Shown: positions 44,519 to 55,187 of the stretch, piece after piece
Layout: the number at the start of each line of letters is the position of its first letter
How positions within the stretch are numbered: position 1 is the first letter of the stretch
DNA from: Paraphoma chrysanthemicola
Taxonomy: Eukaryota; Ascomycota; Dothideomycetes; Pleosporales; Phaeosphaeriaceae
Direction of reading: 5' to 3'
DNA: 64,000 nt
Assembly (NCBI GenBank): GCA_020744225.1
Contig: JAGMWG010000005.1
Span: forward strand, 1,364,001 to 1,428,000
Notes under the pieces: model-generated
Told to the model about the DNA's origin: nothing
The model's input: the letters and a program-made list of their open reading frames with translations, nothing else
Databases searched by the model: none
Position numbers and translations under genes: made by a program

Positions 44519-46631
44519 ATGACGGTCTCCACTTTCAAAGTCGGACACATTCCTGTGATTGAAACTGATACCACCCCAATCAGCGACCCGCGCTCGTTGT
44601 ACACAAGAGCCGGCCCCGAACCACGGACGGTCACTCTACCTGTCGGCTTCAAGAAGGAACCAGACTGTAGGGCTATCGAACGAGAGACTATCTTCGAGCA
44701 GGATGTTGCGATTCCCATGCGCGATGGGGTCGTCCTCCGCGCAGATGTGTTTCGACCTGCAGGTGCCGGCGCACGTGAACTTCCAGCCATTGTTCACTAC
44801 TCACCTTATGGAAAGACCGGGACCGGTACGTGGTCCAAAAGGCGGTCCTTCTAACTATGAGCCCGTTCTAATAGGAATGAAGGAGCCTTCGATGTTGCCT
44901 TTATTCCTGGCCGAGTAGGCATAGCAAGAAGTCACGTATCCGGCTACCAAAGCTTCGAGGCTTTCGACCCTATTGAGTGGGTGCTACATGATTACGCTGT
45001 TGTAAATGTGGATGCCCGGGGCACGTATGGATCCGAAGGAAACATAAAGTGAGAGCGTTGTCGTTCTGACTAGATTCATCATCTGACAATGCTACCTGCA
45101 GGTTTTGGGGTACTGCAGAAGGCAGAGACGGTCACGACGTTATTGAGCATATCGCCCAGCTCCCGTGGTGCTCTGGCAAAGTTGCACTGACTGGCAACTC
45201 ATGGCTCACCATGACGCAATGGTTTATCGCGGCTGAGAGACCACCTCATTTAGCTTGCATGATGCCGCTCGAAGGTGTTAGTGACCTATACCGCGAGAAT
45301 TTACTCAGGGGAGGTGTGCCGTACCCAGCTTTCTTCGGATTGCTCGGATCGTGGCTCTTTGGTAAGTTTTGTTGGAATAGATTGGAATTCATGGACCAAG
45401 AATAACGTGCTAATGCTAGCCCAGGGAACACTCAGCGCGAAGATATTGCTGCAATGATCGCGAAATATCCGTTCATGAACGACTATTGGGAAGATAAACG
45501 TGCCAATATAAGCTTAATCCAGGTTCCTGCTTATGTCTTAGCGAGCATGTCTACGATGCTCCACACTGTTGGATCGCTGCGAGGTTTTGAGGAGATCCCA
45601 CACGATAAAAAATGGTTCGATTTCACCAATGCACTAAGAGATTTTGGCTAACGATGAAACAAAGGCTGCGCATACACTCTACGCATGAATGGCATGATCT
45701 CTATCAGAAGCATTCAATTGCCGACTTCAAGAAGTTTCTTGACTTCTACATGAAGGGCCACACAAGCAATGGTTGGGAAGCAACGCCCAAAGTTCGCGCT
45801 TCAGTCATTCGCTACAACGCGGTAGCTTGCCCTGAGGTTGGATTAACTACGAGTACAGAAGCTGACTGGGTACAGGATCCCATTCCCAACCTGGAGTTCA
45901 CTGCGTGGCCAATTCCCGAGGCGAAGGACACTAAGCTATATCTTTCCGCGGACAACACTCTCCTCCAAAGTTCTTCTTCAGTCGTCCCTGGTCAGCAATC
46001 CTACCAGTCTGACGCAAAAGGACTTTTCTTCGACGCAGACGGCGAGGAACTCAGCTTCACCTACGTCTTCCCTAAGCAGACTCGCTTGATCGGTACCACT
46101 AAGGCTGTACTGTACATGTCTTGTCCTGACTACGATGATCTCGATGTGTTTGTCATCCTCCGCAAAGCCGATAAGAACGGCAAAGTCCTTCGCCACCTTA
46201 ACGTTCCCTTTGCAGAGCTCAAAGCTGCAGCTGCGGTTGGCGACGGCATGGATACTGCGGAAAGTGTAGACGATGTGCCTCTCATAAACCCGTTGCAATA
46301 CATCGGGCCTTCGGGAATCTTGCGAGCAAGTCATCGCGCTATTGATGAGAGTAAGTCTAAGCACAATTTCCCTGTTCATAAGCATACAGAGGAAAGCCAG
46401 GAGAAGATTACGCCGGGACAAGTCGTCAAGCTGGAGATTGGAATTTGGCCTGCTGGGATCCAGTTCGAAGCAGGAGAGCGCCTGGTGCTGAGGATTAGTG
46501 GGCATGATATGCGTTTGCCTGAATTTGACAGCTTGCGTGGAGTGTTTGAGAAAACGAACAAAGGAAGACATATAGTGCACGTTGGAGGCGAGTATGATAG
46601 TCATATCATACTACCGCTTCTGCAAGTATAA
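44519..46631 (+). CDS. CocE/NonD-type alpha/beta hydrolase (peptidase S15 family)
   Basis: Proposed exons 44519-44825, 44883-45048, 45102-45361, 45425-45614 and 45665-46631, about 629 residues. N-terminal MRDGVVLRADVFRPAG and IVHYSPYGK are typical of S15/CocE hydrolases, the nucleophile sits in TGNSWLTMTQW (Ser near 191), DARGTYGSEG is the family DARG block, and the C-terminal 250 residues form the jelly-roll X-Pro dipeptidyl-peptidase C-terminal domain (LSFTYVFPKQTRLIGTTKAVL, RISGHDMRLP). Family members split acyl esters or amides. The first acceptor is uncertain (44874 with a weak donor, or 44882), and the fourth intron has an unusual GTTCGA donor but a good GGCTAAC branch. An upstream in-frame ATG at 44390 would add 43 residues. 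Confidence 0.85.
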
Positions 46632-47210
46632 GAAATAAAATAACGCCGCTTTCACCTAAACCATTAAAGAACCACATGCTGCGTGTAAAGCGGGCAGCGG
46701 AGTTCATCTGCTTCTGATCTTGCCTTGTTCTTGGCCGCATAACGCCCGAGGGCACGACGCAACTAAACGGAGGACAAGATGGAGCGAGACCACGCTTGTA
46801 GCACGCATACCTCTAAGACTCTTCGGAAATCTAGAATCATCGATGCGGTCTCTGTAGCAGCAACACTATGCGAGAACGGACGTTGTCGGCTTCACTTCAC
46901 TACAGCTCACATTTCCTCTCATATGAACAGTGATGTTGTCCCGCAGAAGCAAAGATAATCTTAAGATTGTTATGACATGGAAACATTGATGGTGCATCTT
47001 TCCTACATGATGTACGCTCGCGGCTTCCTGGTATCGCGAAACGGATCGCGAAACGTGACGCGCCTCCCGCTCTCGATTGCTGCCTAGTCCGTCACGCATC
47101 ACAAAGCGCACTTACCCTCAGACGCGTGAAAGCTTCTCCTCCGATATCAAACTTCCTCAGGCAGAGTATGACCTCATACTCATCGATAACAATCATCCTA
47201 ATCATCAACT
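46632..47210. other. Intergenic region
   Basis: About 0.6 kb between the hydrolase stop and the BTB gene start; holds an ATCGCGAAAC duplication at about 47033-47054. No gene seen. Confidence 0.4.
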
Positions 47211-48209
47211 ATGGCTGTTGACGACGAAGCCGACTGGAATGGCCTTCGGCCGCCCGCGCCACAGTCGGTACAGGGACGCCATATGATTTTCGATCGGACA
47301 GACTACAACCTCAAGCTCTCAGATCCGACAGCAGATAAGACGCTGACAGTTATCGTTGAGGACGACTGCAAGACAGGAATCTTTCACCTTCCAAAGTCTG
47401 CGCTGGCAACGACGTCGGCATTCTTCGCACGTGCTGCGAAGCCAGAATGGAACGTGGAATCGACAAGAATGTTTCACCTGCGCGATGTGGATCCTGCCGT
47501 GTTCGACCTCTTCGCCCGCTGGCTACACAGCGGTGCTGACATACTGATCACTGAGGACGATTGGCGCGCCGAGTATCAGGAATACATGAGGTGGCGAGAA
47601 AGAGTTGCTGCTGGAAAGGAGCAAAAGACCGAGTGCGAGGAACCACAACCGTGTCCAGTCACGGCGTGGGATTTTGGATTGACGACAAAGGCTTGGTTCC
47701 TCGGTGACTACCTTGAGAGCCGCGATTTCCAGAACCATTGCTTAGGACACTTGTACTACAGCCACTTGCGCTTTGAATATCTCCGGATACCGAACGAAAT
47801 GTTCTTAGATGACCTGGGCTGGAGTCTCTGGCATGGGGGAACAGTCGCATACGTGAAGCCGGACGATGTCGTGTACACCTGGGAGATGACACATCACGTG
47901 GCGGACGAGAGCCCATTCCGCAACGAACAGCATCCGCTACGAAGGTTTTTCGTCGATTGGTTGGAGCAGTATTGGGATGCGTATGTGGTCGCTGATTTTG
48001 ATTATGAGGCACAAGACGGCATCGTTCGGCTCATCAAGTCGTGTCCAGATCTTGCCTACAAGCAGCTTCGGAACATGTCATCGACCAAGCATTCCAGGTG
48101 CTGGACTATCAAGGACATCGGCGCGTACTGGGTCGGCTTGAACGAGTATGCGGGAGAGGTTCAGCGACGAGTCGCAATTTGTCAAACAACCCATTGTGGA
48201 GAGACCTGA
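47211..48209 (+). CDS. BTB/POZ-domain protein
   Basis: Intronless frame of 332 residues with ATG at 47211. The first 120 residues fit a fungal BTB/POZ fold: VIVEDDCKTGIFHLPKSALATTSAFF (exposed strand then the 'H--L---S--F' pattern), FHLRDVDPAVFDLFARWLHSG (the 'L---D---F---l-WLY-G' pattern). The rest is a helical region with many Trp residues, without a second recognised domain. Such proteins are common in Dothideomycetes and may act as adaptors for cullin-3 ligases, but the function is unknown here. Its stop lies only 74 bases from the stop of the convergent regulator gene, so their 3' ends probably overlap. Confidence 0.82.
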   Translation: MAVDDEADWNGLRPPAPQSVQGRHMIFDRTDYNLKLSDPTADKTLTVIVEDDCKTGIFHLPKSALATTSAFFARAAKPEWNVESTRMFHLRDVDPAVFDLFARWLHSGADILITEDDWRAEYQEYMRWRERVAAGKEQKTECEEPQPCPVTAWDFGLTTKAWFLGDYLESRDFQNHCLGHLYYSHLRFEYLRIPNEMFLDDLGWSLWHGGTVAYVKPDDVVYTWEMTHHVADESPFRNEQHPLRRFFVDWLEQYWDAYVVADFDYEAQDGIVRLIKSCPDLAYKQLRNMSSTKHSRCWTIKDIGAYWVGLNEYAGEVQRRVAICQTTHCGET

Positions 48210-48283
48210 CGATCGGGTGGCATCACCGTTCGCACCAGGACTCGTGCAGCCGGGATTGCCCGCGCTCAGAGCGCCGAGACGAA

Positions 48284-50576
48284 TTAGGACACAAATTGTC
48301 CATTGGTCAGTCCGTAGATGCTGTCAAGGAAGACACTGTTATCGAGCGAGCCTTCAGCGGGTAGGTAATCCATCAGATCTTCAAATACGACCGTATCAAT
48401 ATCGAAGTTAAACTGCGTGGCTTCGTCGTTCGATAATGGGAACTCGTTGCTAGTATTGACGCACGCGTCATGCATCTGACGCGAAGCTTCTGGGATTTGT
48501 ATGTCGGCTACGTTTGCGGGAACACACGCGCACATGTTGACCGGGGCGGACCGAGATCGAGGTCCTTCCTGCAGCCTGCTGTACTCTTGGAGCAGTGAGA
48601 GCAGGAGACGGACGCCATGGAGAGCGACTGAGCTGGTGATGAATTGTTGCAGGTATTGGATCGCCCGATGCACATAGGCGTTGTACTCCTTCGCCTCCGG
48701 ATCGGTATTGGGTCGATGAAACATGTCGAGCACCAGACAAATGCCAGCCGTGACCAAAAAGGCTTGTTCTACCCACCACTGCGGCTCGTCGGCATCCCGC
48801 ACCGAGTAGAGGTCGATAATGTTCTTCGCTCCGGTCGAGGTAGCCCATCGTGTGTACGTGTAGCGCGCGTCTTTGAAGCTCTTGCTAAGAAAACTCTGGT
48901 GTAGCATGATGGCTTTATGATTGACCGATGCTTGGTGCAATGTTCTTGCCCACTTTGCCCACCTCGGCCAGGCAGCATTCATGGGAGTGCGAGGAGACAG
49001 CGACTTGGGCATTGTTTCAGCACATCGCCCCCTTAGATCGCCATCGAACTTTAGGATGATCGCATATCTCGTGGCATCGTCCGTGTCTGCCGCTTCCATC
49101 ATAACATTATGGAAGTCTAGAAGAAGGCTGGCATATTCGTAAAAGTAGCAGGAAACCAGCGTGAAGCTTGGAATGCTATCGTCTGCGGGCAGCATAGTTT
49201 CTTCGTCAAGGTTCACCGGCCTAATGGTGGTAAAGTGCTTCTTTTGTATGCTCACCGTATATGCCTGCTGGGAGGTTGAACAGAGCCACTCTTGTGATGC
49301 AATCGTGGACCACGTTCTACGACCTATCTCGCGGTTGATGTACGCTTGTTTCTGGTCGCCGCGCAGAGTCATTACCTTTGCATCGTCGGGGTGTGGACCT
49401 AGTCTAGAACACTTAGCACGATATTGCTAAAGAATAGTTTCGGTGAGTATCTATGGATTGTGATGTTGTTGGGACGAATATGTTCATATAGACGGTGTAT
49501 GCGAGCCACGTGCTGAACGCGTGTAGGCTGGGACTTACTTGTGCAATCCGAGGCCTCTTGCAATGACGGAAGCAATGCTGCGTAGCGCAATCCATTGGTT
49601 CGTGGAGCCCACCAGATGCTCGTATGCATGCAAGATGTAGATCGCTTGGACAGAGCGTATATGATATCGTGAAGTATAGTTACCTAGGTTTAGACTGGAA
49701 ACCGAGGCCGCGCCCCATTCCCTGCTGCACCGTACTTTATCGGCAATCGAAAAGCCCCATGATTCTGACAAAGCCTCAGGAGACGCAATCAGGCTGGATG
49801 ACATGATTGCGAACAGTAAGGCCGTCCAGCGCCAGTCAAGCTTCTGGAGATCCAGATTTGAGGTTGGACCATACGCCTCGAGAAGCTCTCGTCGAAAAGT
49901 GGGTCCATGGTACATTCCGCCAATCCAGTATAGCATGTTTTCGTAGTAGTAATCTGTAATTTTCAAGACCATGTCCTTACAAGGCAAGAGCGACTGTATG
50001 TGCTGTGTTTCCGCGATCTTGGCTGCAGGCGAGCAGAAGCTGGTAACGCGAATTGGTTCATCGATCTGCTTCCCTGCTGATCGTACGTATTTGAGACTCT
50101 GATCGAACAAAGCTGGATTAGGTCCTGGCACGTCTTTGTCGTTCAGTAGCGAACCAATGGTCAGATCCAGCAGCCCAGAATGGCCAAAGTTGATGGCAGC
50201 GCCCGTCACTGGATCTGCAGGATTTAGATGTGTATCATTGGAGCTGCCTTTCGTTACCGATGAAGCTGGTGGAGATTGATTCAGCGTAGACGAGGTATCA
50301 CTTGAGCCACCAGTGGACCGCTCCGCAGTTGGTGACGGCTTCTTGGGGTACCTTCGGTGGACCGCGGGATTGTAGCCTTCGGCCCAATGCGTCGTACATA
50401 AATGGGCCTCCTTATTCTGAATGCATCTTGAGCCTTCGCGCGTTAGTGCTCACTTTGCGACAATTTCGTACATAGCTGCATACAAGGCGTTTTGCGGTCG
50501 CACTTCTGACGACGCTGGCTGCACCTACAACACCGTAAGTACTGGCCCTCGAACGTTTGAAATACGGTGTCTCCAT
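48284..50576 (-). CDS. Fungal-specific transcription factor (fungal_trans), zinc cluster out of frame
   Basis: Proposed exons 50576-50454, 50410-49539 and 49403-48284 (introns of 43 and 135 bases), 704 residues. The large regulatory domain is clear (RGLGLHKLGPHPDDAKVMTL, then REIGRRTWSTIASQEWLCS), and the region after the finger (CTTHWAEGYNPAVHRRYPKKPSP) is typical. The zinc cluster itself is readable only in the -1 frame of exon 1: CCRCSQRRQKCDRKTPC lies between the in-frame segments METPYFKRSRAST and YVRNCRK. The open frame therefore skips the metal ligands. Two compensating one-base changes (or two base errors) would explain this. The protein as encoded could be made in full but should not form the cluster. 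Longer in-frame starts exist up to 50711. Confidence 0.75.
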
Positions 50577-51430
50577 GGAAACCCTTTCGGATCCTCGACA
50601 GTACAAGAGAAGGATGGGGTCTGTCGTAAAAAATTGGCTAGAGCGGAGCGACTGGCTCATGTTGACTGATGAGGTCACGTACCGAGTGCATGTAATTCGC
50701 TGTTTCGGCATCGCGTGTGCCGCACTGTGATCGAATACCCCGAAATGATATTCGAGCGTGTTGTCCGTCCTGCGCAGACTAGCGTTGTGTTCAGAATGGA
50801 GAACTTTTTCGTTCTGTAACGTTCGTCTTGGGCTGTCACTGCTTCATGTACGAAGGATTGTACGACGCTTGTACAACCTTGGGAGCTGGGCGCCTCAGCT
50901 TACTCCGCAGTGTTTGAAGCTAAATGCGGCTAATGCTCGCGAAGGCTCACTCTTGCTTTGTAATGACGACATTGCAAGACCAACTTGATACCACGAGCTG
51001 TGCAGGACGAAACCTCTGATGTCCCGAGGATTGAGTGGCGCTGGAGATGAGGTCGCTATGAGGGGGTACAGTTCAACACGGGCTGCGCATAGGCCCGATC
51101 GCAAGCCCAAGACCACCTGGGCAACACTTCAGTCCTAACAAGAACTCGGCTCGCATAGAAGGAAGTCATGGCCACGTCTGCATTTGAAATTACTATCGTA
51201 AGAAAAGTAGACAATATTCTGGAAGCCCTTGCTGCTGGAGCAATCGGTTACGAGAAAGCGGGCACTACCTAGCAAATAACCTTAACGAAACGCGCTGTGC
51301 TCCAATGATATGGTCGTGGGACCTATTATATTCTAGTGAGTAGGGTGAAAGCTCTATGGTATCATGAAAATCTAACTGTCCAACCCCAGCGCCCAAAGCA
51401 ATCAGGTGAGACCCACCGATCTAGCACTTC
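50577..51430. other. Intergenic upstream of the regulator
   Basis: 0.85 kb between the regulator start and the 3' end of the monocarboxylate-type transporter, both minus strand. Frame extension to 50711 lies here. No other gene was seen. Confidence 0.4.
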
Positions 51431-52911
51431 TCAGACTCTAGCCGCAATCTTCCAATCCGCGATATACATCCTCGTGAAGATAAAGAGAGTGGCGCCAATC
51501 ATGCAGGCCACACCTGCAAAGACGTTGAGCCCCCAGAATGCGCCATTGCATGCATCCACAATGGCTCCAGCGATTGGATTGCCGATCAGCCCAGCAAACG
51601 ATACAATCGCGAATGTAACGCCGACGCGCACTCCAATTTGATCGACCCTCGAGATTTGCGCCATCTGAGCGGGCAGTAGGGAGACGTAAGCACCAGATGC
51701 GAATCCGTATAGCGCTGCGAACGTGATGAAGGCAGCGTTGCTGCTTGCAGGAAGACCGAGGGCGAGGATGAGGATACCGGCGACAGCGCACCAGAGTGCC
51801 TGCATGTTGAATTTTCCAACCTTGTCTGCAAGGGCACCTGGAATGACCCGACCGAAAATGCTGCGTCTGTATTAGCTGACTTCCTGAGAACATTAGCCTG
51901 GAAAGCTCACCTAGCAGCATTCAGAACAGAGAGTAGATATCCAGCAAGACGCGTACTCATTCCGTTGTGGATGGCCTGAACTTCGATAAAATTGATCGGT
52001 ATAAAGAGACCCAGGAAGAAGAAGAACGAGGATGCGGTAACCAAGTTGAACTTGGTGTCCTTGAGTGGCTCCACAAAGACTTTCAGTTCAAATGCGCGTG
52101 GCGTAGGCGGAAGACGCGAAGTGACCGTGACTGTAGCAATAATACAGAGCCCAAAGATCACGAACGCAATGATCCTCATCGTCCACCCAAAGCCCACTTC
52201 GGGAATAAGATGCGTTGCCATGATTGGGAAGATGATACCTCCAAGGCCAGAACCAGCTGCCATAATACCTAGAATGGAAATCGAAGTTAGTGTTTGTCTT
52301 ACATGTATTGAGCGCTCTGGGTCTCACATACCATAGGCAAGTCCGCGCTTCTTGAGAAACCAAGTTGGAATAGTGGTGGTGGCGGCTTGGAATATGCAGT
52401 TGAGGCCAAGTGGGGAGCAGACGCCTTGCGCGAGGAAGAATTGGTAGTACTCGTTGCAAAGAGAGGTCATCATGAGCCCGAAGACATGGAAAAACGTTCC
52501 AAAGACAAGGAGGTATTTGGGTCCGTAATTGTCGTTCACCCACCCAACTATCGGGCCTGGGAAGAACATGACGAAGATTTGAACCGAGGGTATCCAGGCG
52601 ATCGTGGAAGGTGAATACTCGCGGAGCTGGTTCATCTGATAGTAGTTTTGGAAGACACCCAAGCAATTCAGCCACCCGAAAGAGCAGAATAAGCAGCAAA
52701 AGCCGCCCAGCAAACATAGGTATGCATTCTTGCCGCCGTCGGGAAACTGACTTGGGTGGAATGGGCTAATTGCACCTGGAGTTGGCTGTGCTGGCGCTGA
52801 TTGTATGGGCTCGGAATGCTTCTCGTCGATTGGTAACTGCCCGGGTTGCGTGTTGGGTTCTTGCTGTTTCTCCAAGTCCACTGAAGGGGCGGTTGATGAT
52901 TGCTGCGACAT
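51431..52911 (-). CDS. MFS transporter, monocarboxylate (MCT) type
   Basis: Exons 52911-52332, 52268-51911 and 51860-51431, introns 63 and 50 bases; product 455 residues. A disordered N-terminus of about 55 residues precedes helix 1 (NAYLCLLGGFCCLFCSFGWLNCLGVFQ), which ends in the GVFQNYY motif common to fungal MCT-like transporters. Further blocks are WIPSVQIFVMFFPGPIVGW and the loop-10 segment LPAQMAQISRVDQIGVRVG. Twelve helices can be placed. Homologues carry monocarboxylates, riboflavin or other small acids across the plasma membrane; the cargo here is unknown. It is the next gene upstream of the regulator's own 5' end on the same strand, a common arrangement for a transporter and its regulator. 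Confidence 0.9.
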
Positions 52912-53919
52912 TGTGCTATAGTGGTCTTGGTGTCACTTCGCCTGTTGAGGAGAGTTGATTGTTGCAGTGTCGCAATCGTGGGATCGAGCGAGGTCGAGGT
53001 TGTGATGCTCACTGTGTGCTCGAGATGATGCCTGCCACGTTGAAGTGCAGAGGGAAATGGTTAGGACAGAGCTCTGCATAGGAGGAATGAACTCTGCTAG
53101 GCATAGGTAGGCTAGATATACCCCGGAACGAAAAATAAATCCGAGCACATGTACGATCCCCACCGTCGTACATCCGAAAGTTGCTTGTCCGCTTTGGGAT
53201 GTGTTCGGTTCGGCGCTTCGCTGCACGACAGCACCGAGACGCGAGCTGAAGCTTGTCGATGCTTCTTTGGAACAAGGGCGTCCTAACTGGCTTTCACATG
53301 GTTGGCAAGGCAGCAGCGAACCCTCGGAATTAGGCGATATGGGCTTGATCAATATGCAGAAAGATTTGTTGGTTTTAACTGTAGTTGTAAGTGCCCTTTC
53401 GTTGAGTGTGTGACGCAAATCGGGTTTGTCGGATTTGTCGGCGGACGCGGAGATGTCGGAGAGCAAGAACATGTCCGCGACACAGTTAATATTACAGCAT
53501 CTGTCTGCGCGCCTTAACAAGATCGCCTCTACTGTAGTTCCCGCATTCTTGGAGTACGTTTTTGTTCGGGATAGTCTCACGGACAATTCAAAGCAACGCA
53601 GAGATCGTATATTAATGACCACCATCGCGACTGCCACGATGCAAGTGGGGACTCGCCGTCCAGCTTTCTACGCCAAGCACTCCCATGTTCTTCCACCATC
53701 TCTACCTCTCGCTGGAATCTCCCTGAAGAACTAACATGCGGTCGATTGCCCAAACTCACCAGCAAACACCGAACAATGAACGTCACCCATACACTTTGTC
53801 CCAAATCGCTTGTGACGTCCACGCACTGTTTGTGCCATACTTAAAGAAGTGACGATGCGCGCTTTATTGCTCCTCACTCCTCAAGATCTGACGCTGAAGT
53901 ATACGCTTAACACGCAGCC
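52912..53919. other. Divergent intergenic region
   Basis: 1.0 kb between the MCT-type transporter (-) and the small broken gene (+). Frames on both strands are short and without domains. Confidence 0.4.
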
Positions 53920-54524
53920 ATGTCAGCGCAAGAAGCATCCCAAGATTCGCGATCAGAACACTGCAACATCACTTCCGAGCACGACAGAGCGACAAACCCG
54001 AGTGACGATATGGCGACCTTGTGCCATCTTTCCCAACGGCTAGATTCAAGCATCAAGGAAGGTGGAGAGAGACAAGGCGCCGAAGTGGTCTCGACAAAGG
54101 TACTACAGGAACCCAAAGATGGGAAGCCTGCAATCACACTTACGACGTACAAGAACCAGAGGTTGGAATCGCTCTCAACACTGTTCAATCCAATCAACCC
54201 AAGCCTCTTTGCGGTTGCAGAAATGAACTCTGAGGACCAGCTCAGCCCACGAGCGGAACACTACGTCAACGATTCAGAGATCTGCGCTTCAGGATCGGAG
54301 GAAGAGCTGGATGAGCTTGAAATGTTAAGGAATCAATTAGACGACCACTTTTGGGGCCTGAGGACATTACGGGGCGGGCGTGGGTCCCGCTGACCCCATG
54401 GGAGCCGGAGGAGCGAAAACGGGAGTGGGAGTGGGCTTGGGAAGGCAGCGGAGAAGACGAAGCTGAGCCTCTTGGCATGGATGGTAAAAACTATCATTTC
54501 GGCACGGCGAGGTCTAGCGAATAG
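53920..54524 (+). pseudogene. Hypothetical protein gene with apparent one-base deletion
   Basis: The frame from ATG 53920 runs 157 codons and stops at 54393. The coding look of the first frame ends at a TTTT-GGGG run (54349-54356). From there the -1 frame is open to TAG at 54524 and is rich in features of real protein: PEDITGRAWVPLTPWEPEE then KREWEWAWE, and an acidic stretch. A single lost G would explain the switch; the intact form would have about 200 residues. An intron alternative (donor near 54262) would remove the acidic EEELDELEML segment and seems less likely. No known domain was recognised. Whether this is decay or a base error cannot be told from sequence. Confidence 0.5.
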
Positions 54525-55187
54525 GCCAGCATATCACACAGTGATTGGAACAGGGTCGGCTCGGTTTTGGTATGCAACGGTACATCGAAATGAACTGTGC
54601 TCATGTGATCACAACGATTCTGCCTTCCGATAGTCGTTGGCTCCACTTTTCTTCATGTCATGGTCATGTGCTCACTTGCCGATGGCTGGCCATAGAGCCT
54701 CTGTCCTGCTGTTGCGAAGGCAACAAAATATACGCATCATCAGGGTATTGTTGACATGCAACGGAATCAATACCCCTCATCAATTGCGAAGCTAGAGCAG
54801 CAAGGGGATGTAGTGGACCATAGTCTGGTAGCGCTAACACCTGAAGGAGATATCGTAATTGGACATCGTGGATCTTGATGTACCATGGCCTTGGTAGCGG
54901 ACCGGCTCGGACTTCCACAGCGGACCGCACCGTTGATGCAGCTAATGGTGTCTTGCGTAGTAGGGCTCTGCAGGAACCATGGTGGGATGTCCGAGGACAT
55001 TCTCCGCAAAAGCATAAAATGTTGATATCCCCCAGATCTTCCCCAGATAGTCTCACCAATCTGGAGTAGTTGACATACCCTCCCCGCTCTTCGAACACAT
55101 TCACTCCAAGAACAAGTAAGTACTGACAGCATATTACCATCATGTTGTCTCCACATCGTGTCCATGCTGACTTGAAGCAGACTCACG
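54525..55187. other. Intergenic upstream of DHA1 transporter
   Basis: 0.66 kb with no recognised gene; promoter of the transporter at 55188. Confidence 0.4.
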
